From JAHQVI01 sp050330195 (lineage in GTDB: Bacteria > Pseudomonadota > Alphaproteobacteria > Rhizobiales > Rhodomicrobiaceae), in contig JBHJOB010000003.1 in NCBI GenBank assembly GCA_050330195.1, forward strand, positions 12,004 to 76,003: a stretch of DNA of 64,000 nt. Direction: 5' to 3'. This document shows positions 39,942-49,564 of this stretch, piece after piece. The position numbers and the translations under genes were made by a program. The notes beneath the pieces are model-generated. The model was not told the origin of the DNA, searched no databases, and worked only from the letters and a program-made list of their open reading frames with translations. The first letter of the stretch is position 1, and every line of letters starts with the position of its first letter.

Positions 39942-40238
39942 TGTACGACGACCTCTCCTCCCATTAATGCGCTGCCGGGTTTCTTATTGATATTACCAAT
40001 ACAGTGACACCATGAAAGCCAAAATCCAACCGCAGAAGCAGAAAAATATCAGATACACGGATGCGTCACCGGCAAGAGCCGCATCCTTCTAGACGCCTCA
40101 TAATTTATATAAGATGTTGTTATTACGCAATTTAATTAGATAACGCGCTAGCTGAAACCCGAAATTTTGTCGACCCTCAAAAAAAATGCTAATAATCCAG
40201 ATAATATTAGTGTTTAATGGGCCTCAGGGAGAACGCCG
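39942..40238. promoter_or_regulatory. divergent control region of second sugar transporter, with palindrome
   Basis: 297 bp, clearly AT-rich, between divergent units. An imperfect dyad lies at 40189-40210: CTAATA and TATTAG separated by 10 bases, starting 29 bp before the epimerase ATG, where a repressor would block transcription. The RBS is AGGGAG at about 40226. Confidence 0.5.
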
Positions 40239-41219
40239 ATGTTATGTCTGATAACCGGGGCGACCGGAAAGGTCGGACAGGCTTTCATTGCTGCCGCGCT
40301 TGAGGACTCTCGCTTCAGCGGCATGAAATTCCGTGCGCTCTGCCATAATCGCACGATCCCCGAATCCGATCGCATCAGCGTAACGAAAGGCTCCATCGCC
40401 TCTCGCGATATTGTGCGGGAAGCGATGCGCGGTGTCACGCATGTCGTGCATATGGCGACGTGCAAGGAAACGCCGGACGACGTCATGGATGTCGGCGTGA
40501 AGGGCCTGTTCTGGCTGCTGGAGGAAATGCGCGAAAGCGAAACCGCGCGGCAAATCATCCTGATCGGCGCGGATGCGGGACTGGGGCATTTCCATGTCGG
40601 CCACCGCGTGCCGTTCACCGAAGCGACGCCCTACCACCCCTATCCCGGATGCTACCCTCTGTCGAAGGTGCTCGAAGAGGTGATGCTCTCCCAATATTAC
40701 CTGCAACATGATCTCAATGGCTGCTGCCTGCGTCCGCCCTGGATCATGGAAAAGGACGATTTCCGCTATACGCTCTCTTTCGGCGACGATGTCTTCGGAG
40801 CGCCAGTCTGGAAGAGTTACGTGTCTGCGGAGGATGCCGAACGCTATCGTGCGGCCGGGACGATTCCCGTCCTCCACAACCGGGAGGGACGGCCGTTGAA
40901 ACGCAATTTCGTCCATGTGACCGATCTGGCGCGGGCCATTCTGGCCGCTCTCGACAATCCGCGCGCGCGCCAGCAGCTTTTCAATATCTGCATGAACCGG
41001 CCGATCGACTATGGCGAAGTCGCGGACTATCTCGCGACAAGCCGCGGCCTCGACAGCGTGCGCATCGACAGCGGCTTTCACTCCAACTGGATGGACAATG
41101 CCAAGGCGCGGTTCCTGCTTGACTGGGAACCGCAATACGACATGCAAAGACTCATCGACGAAGCCTGGGATTATCAGCGGTCGGACAGTGATCCACGCAA
41201 GATCTGGTATCCCGGCTGA
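40239..41219 (+). CDS. NAD(P)-dependent epimerase/oxidoreductase (extended SDR)
   Basis: 326 residues, with a Rossmann motif (ITGATGKVGQAF) at the start and the YPLSKVLEEVM YxxxK motif around residue 147. VHVTDLARAILAAL is typical of extended SDRs with an NDP-sugar or sugar-like ligand. I do not recognise a specific product. Its position upstream of a sugar-binding protein and an aldose dehydrogenase suggests it acts on the imported sugar or its lactone. ATG 40239 has AGGGAG eight bases upstream. Confidence 0.8.
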   Translation: MLCLITGATGKVGQAFIAAALEDSRFSGMKFRALCHNRTIPESDRISVTKGSIASRDIVREAMRGVTHVVHMATCKETPDDVMDVGVKGLFWLLEEMRESETARQIILIGADAGLGHFHVGHRVPFTEATPYHPYPGCYPLSKVLEEVMLSQYYLQHDLNGCCLRPPWIMEKDDFRYTLSFGDDVFGAPVWKSYVSAEDAERYRAAGTIPVLHNREGRPLKRNFVHVTDLARAILAALDNPRARQQLFNICMNRPIDYGEVADYLATSRGLDSVRIDSGFHSNWMDNAKARFLLDWEPQYDMQRLIDEAWDYQRSDSDPRKIWYPG

Positions 41220-41289
41220 GCGTGGGAAGAGGCCGGAAAACGGCCAATCGAGGAAACGCAATACGATAGCTTCAACAGGAGGACGCTCA

Positions 41290-42282
41290 ATGAAAAGAAC
41301 TGTAACGGCCTTGACCGGCGCGGCGCTGCTGGCCGCATCGATCATGAGCGCGGGGGCCCAGGACAAGAAGACGCTCGCAATCGTCGTCAAGGGCCTCGAC
41401 AACCCGTTTTTCGAGCAGATCAATCTGGGCTGCCAGAAATGGATGCAGGAAAATGCGGATTCCGGATATGAGTGCCTGTACACCGGCCCGGCCTCCAGCG
41501 CGGACGAAGCGGGCGCAGTCCAGATCGTGGACGACCTGCTGACCAAGGGGGTTGCGGCCATTGCCATTTCGCCGTCGAACGCACCGGCGATGGGCAATCT
41601 GATCAAGAAGCGCAGCCCGGAAATTCCGGTCATGACGATTGACGCGGACCTGCTCGCCGAAGACGCCGGCCTGCGGAAAACCTATCTGGGTACCGACAAT
41701 TACCTGATGGGCGTGAAAATGGCCGAATACGCCAAGCAGCTGAAGCCCGAAGGCGGCACGGTCTGCCTTCAGCTCGGCAATGTCGCGGCGGACAACATCA
41801 ACGCCCGCGCAGCAGGCTTCCGTGACACGGCGGGCGGCGAAAAAGGCGTCGAGCGGCTGACAGGCCAGGGCGGCTGGACCGAGATCGATGGCTGCCCCCT
41901 CTTCACGAACGACCAGGCGGATCTGGCGAACCAGCAGATGGCCGATACGTTCACCGCAAATCCCGATCTGGACGCTTTCATCCTCGTTGGCGGCTGGGCG
42001 CAGTTCGCGCCTCAAGCCTATGCGCAGGTGACGGATCAGGTCATGGACAAGCTGAAGAGCAAGGAGATGATCATCGTCGCCGGCGATACGCTGCCGCCGC
42101 AGATCGACGCATTGAAAGCCGGGCGCAGTCATGTTCAGATCGGCCAGCGTCCGTTCGAGATGGGCTATCGCGCGCCAACCGTCATGATCGACCTGATCGA
42201 AGGCAAGGACGTCGAGGCGACGCTCTATACAGGTCTTGACGAGTGTACGCCGGAAAATGTCGATAACTGTCTGGCGAAATAG
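41290..42282 (+). CDS. periplasmic sugar-binding protein (Peripla_BP_4)
   Basis: 330 residues. ATG 41290 has AGGAGG upstream and opens a signal peptide (MKRTVTALTGAALLAASIMSAGAQ). The mature domain (LAIVVKGLDNPFFEQINLGCQ, then VAAIAISPSNA) is a type I sugar-binding protein. Four or more cysteines are present (GCQ, YECLY, TVCLQ, DGCPL, DECTPENVDNC), unusually many, and the periplasmic location makes disulphides plausible. It is transcribed divergently from the permease/ATPase pair it most likely serves. A strong hairpin follows. Confidence 0.9.
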   Translation: MKRTVTALTGAALLAASIMSAGAQDKKTLAIVVKGLDNPFFEQINLGCQKWMQENADSGYECLYTGPASSADEAGAVQIVDDLLTKGVAAIAISPSNAPAMGNLIKKRSPEIPVMTIDADLLAEDAGLRKTYLGTDNYLMGVKMAEYAKQLKPEGGTVCLQLGNVAADNINARAAGFRDTAGGEKGVERLTGQGGWTEIDGCPLFTNDQADLANQQMADTFTANPDLDAFILVGGWAQFAPQAYAQVTDQVMDKLKSKEMIIVAGDTLPPQIDALKAGRSHVQIGQRPFEMGYRAPTVMIDLIEGKDVEATLYTGLDECTPENVDNCLAK

Positions 42283-42290
42283 GAAATGAC

Positions 42291-42320
42291 GGGGCGGAAG
42301 CTCTTCAGAGTATCCGCCCC
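42291..42320 (+). terminator. intercistronic hairpin after the sugar-binding-protein gene
   Basis: GGGGCGGA (42291-42298) pairs perfectly with TCCGCCCC (42313-42320), 14-base loop, no T run. It lies 8 bp after the stop and 48 bp before the next ATG. It is probably a partial terminator or an mRNA 3' stabiliser that keeps binding-protein levels above the downstream enzyme. Confidence 0.6.
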
Positions 42321-42367
42321 GCGCTGCCGCAGTTGAACTCTCTCCACATGGGAACCAGGAACCACAT

Positions 42368-43129
42368 ATGAAATTTGCGATCTATCCGAGCTTGAAGGAT
42401 ACCGTTGTCTACCTTACGGGCGGCGCCTCCGGTATTGGCGAGCAGACCGTGCGCGCCTTTGCCGAGCAGGGCTCTCATATCGGCTTCGTGGATATGGATG
42501 AAGAGCGCGGCAAGGCGCTGACGGAAGAGTTGCGGCAGCAGGGCGCGACGGTGCATTTCGAGCGTTGCGATCTGCGCAATATCGACGAACTCAAGACCGC
42601 ATTTGCAGGGCTCAAGAGCGCGCTCGGCCCGGCAGGCGTTCTCGTCAATAACGCGGCGCGCGACGATCGCCATCCATGGCAGGAGGTGACGCCCGAATAT
42701 TACGACGAGCGTATCGCCACCAATCTGCGCCATATGTTCTTCGCAACGCAGGCCGTCGCGCCGGACATGATCGCCGCTGGCAAAGGCTCGATCATCAATT
42801 TCGGCTCGAACAGCTGGATGGAGGCAACCGGCGGGATGCCCGTTTATACCAGCGCGAAAGCCGCCGTTCACGGCATGACGCGCTCATTCGCCCGCGATCT
42901 GGGGCCGCACCGCATCCGCGTCAACACGGTCGTGCCGGGCTGGATCATGACGGAACGGCAGAAACAGCTGTGGGTCACGGATGACGGGCTTGACTGGCAG
43001 AAGCGGCGTCAATGTCTGCCCGATCTGATCGAGCCGGTCTATCTGGCGCGGATGGTGCTGTTCCTCGCCTCGGACGATGCCGCAATGTGTACGGCGAACA
43101 ACTTCATCGTCGAAGGGGGCTCGACGTGA
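42368..43129 (+). CDS. aldose 1-dehydrogenase-like SDR (XylB type)
   Basis: 253 residues of classical SDR: TGGASGIG cofactor motif, NNAARDDRH, and the YTSAK catalytic motif (YxxxK). The opening KFAIYPSLKDT and the LRHMFFATQAVAPDM segment resemble Caulobacter D-xylose dehydrogenase XylB. Such enzymes oxidise xylose, arabinose or galactose to the lactone with NAD(P). That provides the first step for the lactonase and dehydratase of the neighbouring unit. A second possible role as another polyol or sugar dehydrogenase cannot be excluded. ATG 42368. Confidence 0.85.
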   Translation: MKFAIYPSLKDTVVYLTGGASGIGEQTVRAFAEQGSHIGFVDMDEERGKALTEELRQQGATVHFERCDLRNIDELKTAFAGLKSALGPAGVLVNNAARDDRHPWQEVTPEYYDERIATNLRHMFFATQAVAPDMIAAGKGSIINFGSNSWMEATGGMPVYTSAKAAVHGMTRSFARDLGPHRIRVNTVVPGWIMTERQKQLWVTDDGLDWQKRRQCLPDLIEPVYLARMVLFLASDDAAMCTANNFIVEGGST

Positions 43130-43158
43130 TGTCCTGATTTGAGGATGCGGATGCCGGA

Positions 43159-44079
43159 TCAGGCATTCGCCTCCTCTTTGACCGGCGAAGATGCGGTGCT
43201 CCGGCGGCCCAGCATGTCCTTCGAGGCGAGCAATGCGCCGCCGGTGATCGCCAGCGCGGCGAGCCAGAGCGCCGGACTGCCATCGGCGAGACCGAACGCT
43301 ACGAGCAGTACCGTGGACAGCAGCGGCGCGAAATAGGCGGACGCGCCGAGCACGCGCAGATCGCCATGCTTGCAGCCATAATCCCAGACATAGAACGCCA
43401 GCCCGACCGGCCCGAGCCCCAGACCGGCAGCCGCGATCCATTGCAATCCGCTCAGTGGCCAGACGGTTTCTTCCAGCGCGAAATGCGCCCCCGCGCCCGC
43501 CAGCGCCGTCGCGGCGCAATACAGCGTCACGGCACTGCTGGGCACGCCTGCGAAAAGCCGCGAGAGCACGGAATAGCTGGCCCATGTGAGCGCCGACAGC
43601 AGCGCGATGCCATATCCGGCAAGCGCGTCTGAACTGATGGTAGGCAGCCTTTCCCCTTTGGTGATCGCAAGCACCGCACCGGCAAAAGCGATCAGCGCGC
43701 CGATGAGATGATGCGCCTTGAGACGTCCGCCCGTATTCGGCAGCAGTGCGGAGAACAGCACGATCAGCAACGGCCAGAGGTAATTCACGAGATTGGCTTC
43801 GAGCGGTGGAGCGAGGCTGAGGCTGAGGAAATAGAAGAAATGGAAGCCGAGCAAGCCTGTGATGCCCACCAGAGCGGCGGGAAGCGTGACGCGGCGGATC
43901 TCCCTGCGCGCGTCCGGCCGGAGCAGCAGATAGCCCAGCCCGATCATCGCGCCGACCGTGAAACTCATCGCTACGAGTTGCAGCGGCGGAACGCCGAAGG
44001 CAAGCACGGTCAAAGGCGCCAGCGTTGCCCAAAGCAGCACAGCGATCAGACCGACAAGCGTTGCCGCGCGAACCGACAT
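43159..44079 (-). CDS. DMT/EamA-family transporter (YddG-like exporter)
   Basis: 306 residues with about 10 TM segments in two EamA repeats (LLWATLAPLTVLAFGVPPLQL and later GIALLSALTWASYSVLSR). LSLAPPLEANLVNYLWPLLIV resembles aromatic-amino-acid exporters of the YddG type. Substrate is unproven. It converges with the aldose dehydrogenase gene (29 bp) and sits 159 bp downstream of phaB; both are on the minus strand, but the gap argues for separate expression. Confidence 0.88.
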   Translation of the reverse strand: MSVRAATLVGLIAVLLWATLAPLTVLAFGVPPLQLVAMSFTVGAMIGLGYLLLRPDARREIRRVTLPAALVGITGLLGFHFFYFLSLSLAPPLEANLVNYLWPLLIVLFSALLPNTGGRLKAHHLIGALIAFAGAVLAITKGERLPTISSDALAGYGIALLSALTWASYSVLSRLFAGVPSSAVTLYCAATALAGAGAHFALEETVWPLSGLQWIAAAGLGLGPVGLAFYVWDYGCKHGDLRVLGASAYFAPLLSTVLLVAFGLADGSPALWLAALAITGGALLASKDMLGRRSTASSPVKEEANA

Positions 44080-44238
44080 GATATGCTCCGAGAGAGAACG
44101 CCCGATGGATCAGCGGACGTAAACGGTTTGACTTTCCGTCAACGGCTGAGGTTTGCGCCGCTGCAGACCAGCGCAAATAACCGAATCGGGAGCATGTCCG
44201 TCAAGGCTTCGACGACTTCGGCGAAATGGATTCCGCGT

Positions 44239-44964
44239 CTATCCGGCGATATATTGCCCGCCATTGGCGGTCAGCGTCGATCCTGTGATGAAGCCGGACT
44301 CATCGCCCGCCAGGAAGGTGACGCAGCGTGCAATCTCGCTGGCTTTGCCAAGCCGTCCGACGGGGATCTGCGCGATGATGCTCTGGAGCACCTTCTCATC
44401 CACCGCAGCCACCATATCCGTGTCGATATAGCCGGGCGCGATGCAGTTCACGGTAATGCCCTTGCGCGCCGTTTCCTGTGCGAGCGCCTTGGTGAAGCCG
44501 ATCACGCCGGCCTTGGCCGCGGAATAATTCGTCTGCCCCATCTGGCCCTTCTGGCCGTTGATCGAGGTGATGTTGATGATGCGTCCCCAGCCTCGCTCGC
44601 GCATTCCGTCAATCACAGGGCGGGTCATGTTGAACATGGAATCCAGATCGACGCGGATCACTTCGCTCCACATTTCCGGCGTCATCCGGTGGAGCATGGC
44701 GTCGCGCGTGATGCCTGCATTGTTGACCACGACGTCCACGGGGCCGAGATCCGCCTCGACTTTTTTCAAGCCATCGGCGCAAGCGCTATAGTCTCCGACA
44801 TTCCATTTATAGACCGAAATGCCGGTGTCGTTCTGGAATTGCTGGGCGGCCTGATCGTTTCCGGCGTAGTTCGCAGCGACCTGGAACCCCTTTTCTTTCA
44901 GGGCGATCGAAATCGCGTGTCCGATTCCCCGTGTTCCGCCGGTTACAACCGCAACCTTAGCCAT
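44239..44964 (-). CDS. phaB: acetoacetyl-CoA reductase (NADPH)
   Basis: 241 residues, classical SDR. GGTRGIGHAISIALK is the cofactor motif, NNAGITRDAMLHRM the PhaB-typical catalytic loop, and YSAAKAG the YxxxK. It reduces acetoacetyl-CoA to (R)-3-hydroxybutyryl-CoA for polyhydroxybutyrate synthesis. It is 202 bp downstream of phaA with a hairpin between. The PHA synthase phaC is not in the window. Confidence 0.95.
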   Translation of the reverse strand: MAKVAVVTGGTRGIGHAISIALKEKGFQVAANYAGNDQAAQQFQNDTGISVYKWNVGDYSACADGLKKVEADLGPVDVVVNNAGITRDAMLHRMTPEMWSEVIRVDLDSMFNMTRPVIDGMRERGWGRIINITSINGQKGQMGQTNYSAAKAGVIGFTKALAQETARKGITVNCIAPGYIDTDMVAAVDEKVLQSIIAQIPVGRLGKASEIARCVTFLAGDESGFITGSTLTANGGQYIAG

Positions 44965-45106
44965 AGCCCACCTCCCAGTGTCCGCTGATTCATGATTTTT
45001 CTACTATGCCGCAGTGACACAAGGATGACCAGAGGCGGTAGCGGGGTGCGAGCATTTAGCCACAATACGCGCACCGGTTACAGGCGCGGTGCTTCACGAA
45101 ACGGCA

Positions 45107-45138
45107 AGGACGCCCCCGATGGCTTCGGGAGGCGTCCT
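45107..45138. terminator. hairpin between phaA and phaB
   Basis: AGGACGCC (45107-45114) pairs with GGCGTCCT (45131-45138), with a 16-base loop that itself has CCCGA/TCGGG pairing (45115-45130). It is 29 bp after the phaA stop with no clear T tract, so partial termination or mRNA stabilisation. Confidence 0.55.
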
Positions 45139-45166
45139 GCAATGGTCGTGTATGCCCTATGCGCGA

Positions 45167-46354
<1,188 letters not shown>

Positions 46355-46824
46355 TGAAAAATGGTCTCCTGTTGAGTGTCTCATCCCGGGCGAGGAAGGG
46401 GGCCGCAACGCCCGATTCCCTGGATTATCTACGGATGGTGCCGGAAGGTTGAAAGAGTGACAAGCACTCGATTCCGCCGTTCCCATTGAGAATTTCGAAA
46501 CCCAGAAAATTCATTGGCCGCGACCGTCGCGGCGATTTCCATAAATATTAGTTACTTCTTGTTGCAGTGCAACCACATGGCGCGTTAGTGTGAATGCGCG
46601 GAGGTTCCCTGATTGTTGGCGCGGGGCGCTGGCAGGGTGCATTCCGGGTTTGAGCCGTTTTTTGATCCGGACGATGAAAAATTTCGTCCGGCGAGCCCCG
46701 TGTACGAAAATGAAAGGCTCTGGAACTGGTTCTTAGCGAGCGCCCCACTGGAATCCGAAGTTCGCCACGGACCTGACGGTAATGTAAAGTGAACTTTGAT
46801 TTTGGGACACTAGGAATTCGAGCA
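46355..46824. promoter_or_regulatory. phaA-phaR divergent control region with GTTGCA-G-TGCAAC palindrome
   Basis: 470 bp. A perfect 13-bp palindrome, GTTGCAGTGCAAC, lies at 46561-46573, roughly midway. PhaR repressors bind TGC-containing dyads and sense PHB, so this is the best candidate for its operator. The rest is non-coding as far as I can see. Confidence 0.55.
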
Positions 46825-47508
46825 ATGGTAGAAGAGTCGCAGATCTACAAGAATGGTTTTTCCGAGAGCGCGCCTTCATTCGAGGCCGATGCTCAACCCG
46901 AGAAACCCGTGATCGTCATCAAGAAATACGCGAACAGGCGCTTGTACAATACCGATACGAGCACCTATGTGACGCTTGACGATCTTGCCGAAATGGTTCG
47001 CGCAGGGGATGATTTCGTCGTCTATGACGCACGGACGACCGAGGATCTCACCCATGCCGTGCTGACACAGATCATTGTCGAGCAGGAAAGTAAGGGGCAG
47101 CAGAATCTGCTCCCGATCGGCTTCCTTCGCCAGCTTATCCGCTTCTACGGTAACTCCATCGAGCGCCTCGTGCCGAGCTATCTGGAATATAGTCTCGACA
47201 CGCTCACACGCGATCAGGAACAATACCGTCAGCAATTTGCGAATACGTTCGGCGGCGCCGCCATCGAGGCGATGCAGGAGCAGACCCGCAAGAACCTGGA
47301 AATCTTTCAGAACGCGCTGAACATGTTCGCTCCGTTCACCGCATTTGAGCAGAAAAAACCGGGAGTTACGGAGCCTCCGAAGAACGCCGCTCCTGCTTCG
47401 GCGGAGAAGAAGGCCGACCGTGCGCAGACCGATGAGATCGCGGAATTGAAGACACAGCTTGCGTCCATACAGTTGCAGTTGAACAAGCTCGCGGATCAAA
47501 ATAAGTAG
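46825..47508 (+). CDS. phaR: polyhydroxyalkanoate synthesis repressor PhaR
   Basis: 227 residues. The PHB/PHA accumulation regulator DNA-binding domain is at about 28-90 (VIKKYANRRLYNTDTSTYVTLDDLAEMV), followed by the PHB_acc_N-type SPOT (TEDLTHAVLTQIIVEQE, LLPIGFLRQLIRFYG) and an amphipathic C-terminal region (about 110-170) that binds PHB granules. A Pro/Ala/Lys tail ends in a coiled-coil heptad segment. ATG 46825 is preferred over GTG 46789, which has no SD. It represses phasin and its own gene until PHB accumulates. Confidence 0.93.
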   Translation: MVEESQIYKNGFSESAPSFEADAQPEKPVIVIKKYANRRLYNTDTSTYVTLDDLAEMVRAGDDFVVYDARTTEDLTHAVLTQIIVEQESKGQQNLLPIGFLRQLIRFYGNSIERLVPSYLEYSLDTLTRDQEQYRQQFANTFGGAAIEAMQEQTRKNLEIFQNALNMFAPFTAFEQKKPGVTEPPKNAAPASAEKKADRAQTDEIAELKTQLASIQLQLNKLADQNK

Positions 47509-47800
47509 CCGCCTCCCTTCAGCCTTACTGCGGTCACGATTTTCGCAAAAACTCCCCTCCAGTCCGAGGCTTGCCGCATCTTGCCGGCTATTCGACCGCC
47601 CCTTGAGGGCAGACCGTTCGCATTTTCGCGAAATGGTTGTGGTTTAATTAAGCATGCTGCGTTAGGCTGAAGGGGCGAATCGAGTTCAACAGCTGCGGCG
47701 CTTTACGTGTTCAGTCAGCAATTGCTCTTTTAGGCTTATGCGTCGATTTGGCAGAAACATCATCAGATTGGCTCTGCATCACCGGCGTGAGGAGGAGCGA
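47509..47800. other. intergenic region phaR-CAP gene
   Basis: 292 bp. I see no hairpin with a T tract and no ORF with family character. The CAP-gene promoter must lie here; the RBS GAGGAGGAG is at 47788-47797. Confidence 0.4.
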
Positions 47801-48493
47801 ATGTTCCGGATCATAGCAGTGGCTTTGCTTGTGCTGACGCTGCCTGCATGTGCCATCTCCCCCCCCTCATCCCTGTTCTCGTCGCTGAACAATGACGGAG
47901 ATCAGAAACCTGTGCGGGTTGCCCGCGAGGAGGTTCGCCCCGAGCCGAAGCCCAAACAGGAAGCAGGCATAGGCGGTTCCATCGGCAATCTCTGGGGCTC
48001 GATGAAATCGGGACTGGGGATCGGCGGCAAGACGAAAGAGCCGGAAGAGACGAAGCTTGCCGCGAGCGGCGAGATCGAGACGCTGAGCCCTGAGCAGGCT
48101 CAGGAACTGGTCAACGCCTATCGCGTGCAGAACGGGCTCAAACCGCTGCGGCTCAATCCGAAACTCAACATTGCAGCCCTGATACACTCCAAGGATCTGG
48201 CCAAGAGCGACCGTATTTCGCATTATGGTTCGGACGGCTCCGACACATGGGATCGTGTCCGGCGGACGGGCTATCAGGCGCGTTTGACGGCGGAGAATGT
48301 CGGAACCGGCCAGCGCTCGCTGGGCGAGGTCTTCCGCGGCTGGCAGAAGAGCAAGGACCATAACGCCAATCTGCTGCTCGCCGACGCGGAGGAAATGGGT
48401 ATCGCGATGGTTCACGAGAACGACACGCAGTTCAAGACCTTCTGGACGCTTGTCGTGGGCGCACCCGCGACGGCTTCCGCATCCGTGCAATAA
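47801..48493 (+). CDS. CAP (SCP/PR-1) domain lipoprotein
   Basis: 230 residues from ATG 47801 with GGAGGAG six bases upstream. Signal peptide II: MFRIIAVALLVLTLPACAIS with lipid-modified Cys at LPAC. After a Pro/Lys/Gly linker (about 35-95) a CAP domain runs from about 103 (LVNAYRVQNGLKPLRLNP) with HYGSDGSDTWDR and AENVGTG, where the His and Glu are cavity residues. Function of bacterial CAP proteins is unclear; envelope attachment or lipid binding are options. It converges on lacI-type gene 18 bp away. Confidence 0.85.
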   Translation: MFRIIAVALLVLTLPACAISPPSSLFSSLNNDGDQKPVRVAREEVRPEPKPKQEAGIGGSIGNLWGSMKSGLGIGGKTKEPEETKLAASGEIETLSPEQAQELVNAYRVQNGLKPLRLNPKLNIAALIHSKDLAKSDRISHYGSDGSDTWDRVRRTGYQARLTAENVGTGQRSLGEVFRGWQKSKDHNANLLLADAEEMGIAMVHENDTQFKTFWTLVVGAPATASASVQ

Positions 48494-48511
48494 TCTTCTT
48501 AAATCATTGCC

Positions 48512-49564
48512 TTACGGGCGCGCCGTACTGGCGCGCTCGATCAATTCCGTTTCAAGCCTGATACGCGGTGGCGGACTGTTGCCCTGAAGCAGGTCAAGCA
48601 ATGCGGCTGCGCCGTTGCGGCCAAGCTCCCGGCGTGGCTGACGGATTGTCGTCAGGGCGGGACTGATCATCTGGGCAAATTCGATATCGTCGAACCCGGC
48701 GACCGAGATATCCTCCGGCACGCGCACGCCTGCCGAGATCAGGCCGCGAATGAAGCCGATCGCCATCTCGTCGTTCGAGCAGAAAACCGCCGACGGCCTC
48801 CTGTCGCTGGCCGTCAGACGCTCGGCAACCGCGACGCCGGTCTCCACCTTGTAATCCCCCGGCCAGACATAGGCCGGATCGAAAGCAAGTCTGGTCTTTT
48901 CGAGCCCGTCGCGATAACCCGCAAATCGTTCCTTCTCCAGCACATTTCCAGCAGGACCGCAGACATAGCCGATGGTGCGATGGCCCAGCCCCGCCAGATA
49001 TTCGGTCATCTGAGACGCCGCCGCCCGGTTATCGACCTCGATCTGCGGAATATCCGCCCCCTCGATCGCCTCGCAAAGCGCAACGATAGGCACACCCAAT
49101 TCGGCAGGGGTGATGATCGTCCCGTCATGCTTCCTGAAAAGATGCCCGTTCAGGAGCAACACGCCATCGACCTGGCCGCCGCCTGCGAAGGCCGCAAGTC
49201 GCTCCTCCTTGTCGGGCGAGGCGTCGATATTGCTGACGATCATGCCGTAGCCGGCCGCGAACAGCTCCTCCTCGATGCCGCGCAACACGCGCGAGAAGAA
49301 GATATTGCTCAGATCCGGCAGCACGACGAGGACCATATGTGTTTTCCGCGAGCGCAGCGTCCGCGCCGCCGGATTGGGCACATAACCGACCTTGGCCACG
49401 GCAGCCATGACCCGCGCGCGCGTTTCCGCCGTAACCTGCCCCGGATTGCTGAGCGCACGGCTGACGGTCGCGGTCGATACCGAGGCGAGCCTCGCGACCT
49501 CCTTGATACGCGCGGCGGTCTGGCGCTGCCGCCCCTTTCGGGGCTTGTCTGATGTGTTGTCCAT
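48512..49564 (-). CDS. LacI-family transcriptional regulator
   Basis: 350 residues from ATG 49564 (MDNTSDKPRKGRQRQ). The HTH is RIKEVARLASVSTATVSRALSN (about 18-40) with hinge YVPNPAARTLRS, then a Peripla_BP_3-like effector domain (VLVVLPDLSNIFFSRVL). The upstream frame to 49714 gives non-homologous residues. It is divergent from the isomerase/oxidoreductase operon, and a typical LacI operator lies between at 49665. The effector is inferred to be a sugar or polyol. Confidence 0.93.
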   Translation of the reverse strand: MDNTSDKPRKGRQRQTAARIKEVARLASVSTATVSRALSNPGQVTAETRARVMAAVAKVGYVPNPAARTLRSRKTHMVLVVLPDLSNIFFSRVLRGIEEELFAAGYGMIVSNIDASPDKEERLAAFAGGGQVDGVLLLNGHLFRKHDGTIITPAELGVPIVALCEAIEGADIPQIEVDNRAAASQMTEYLAGLGHRTIGYVCGPAGNVLEKERFAGYRDGLEKTRLAFDPAYVWPGDYKVETGVAVAERLTASDRRPSAVFCSNDEMAIGFIRGLISAGVRVPEDISVAGFDDIEFAQMISPALTTIRQPRRELGRNGAAALLDLLQGNSPPPRIRLETELIERASTARP

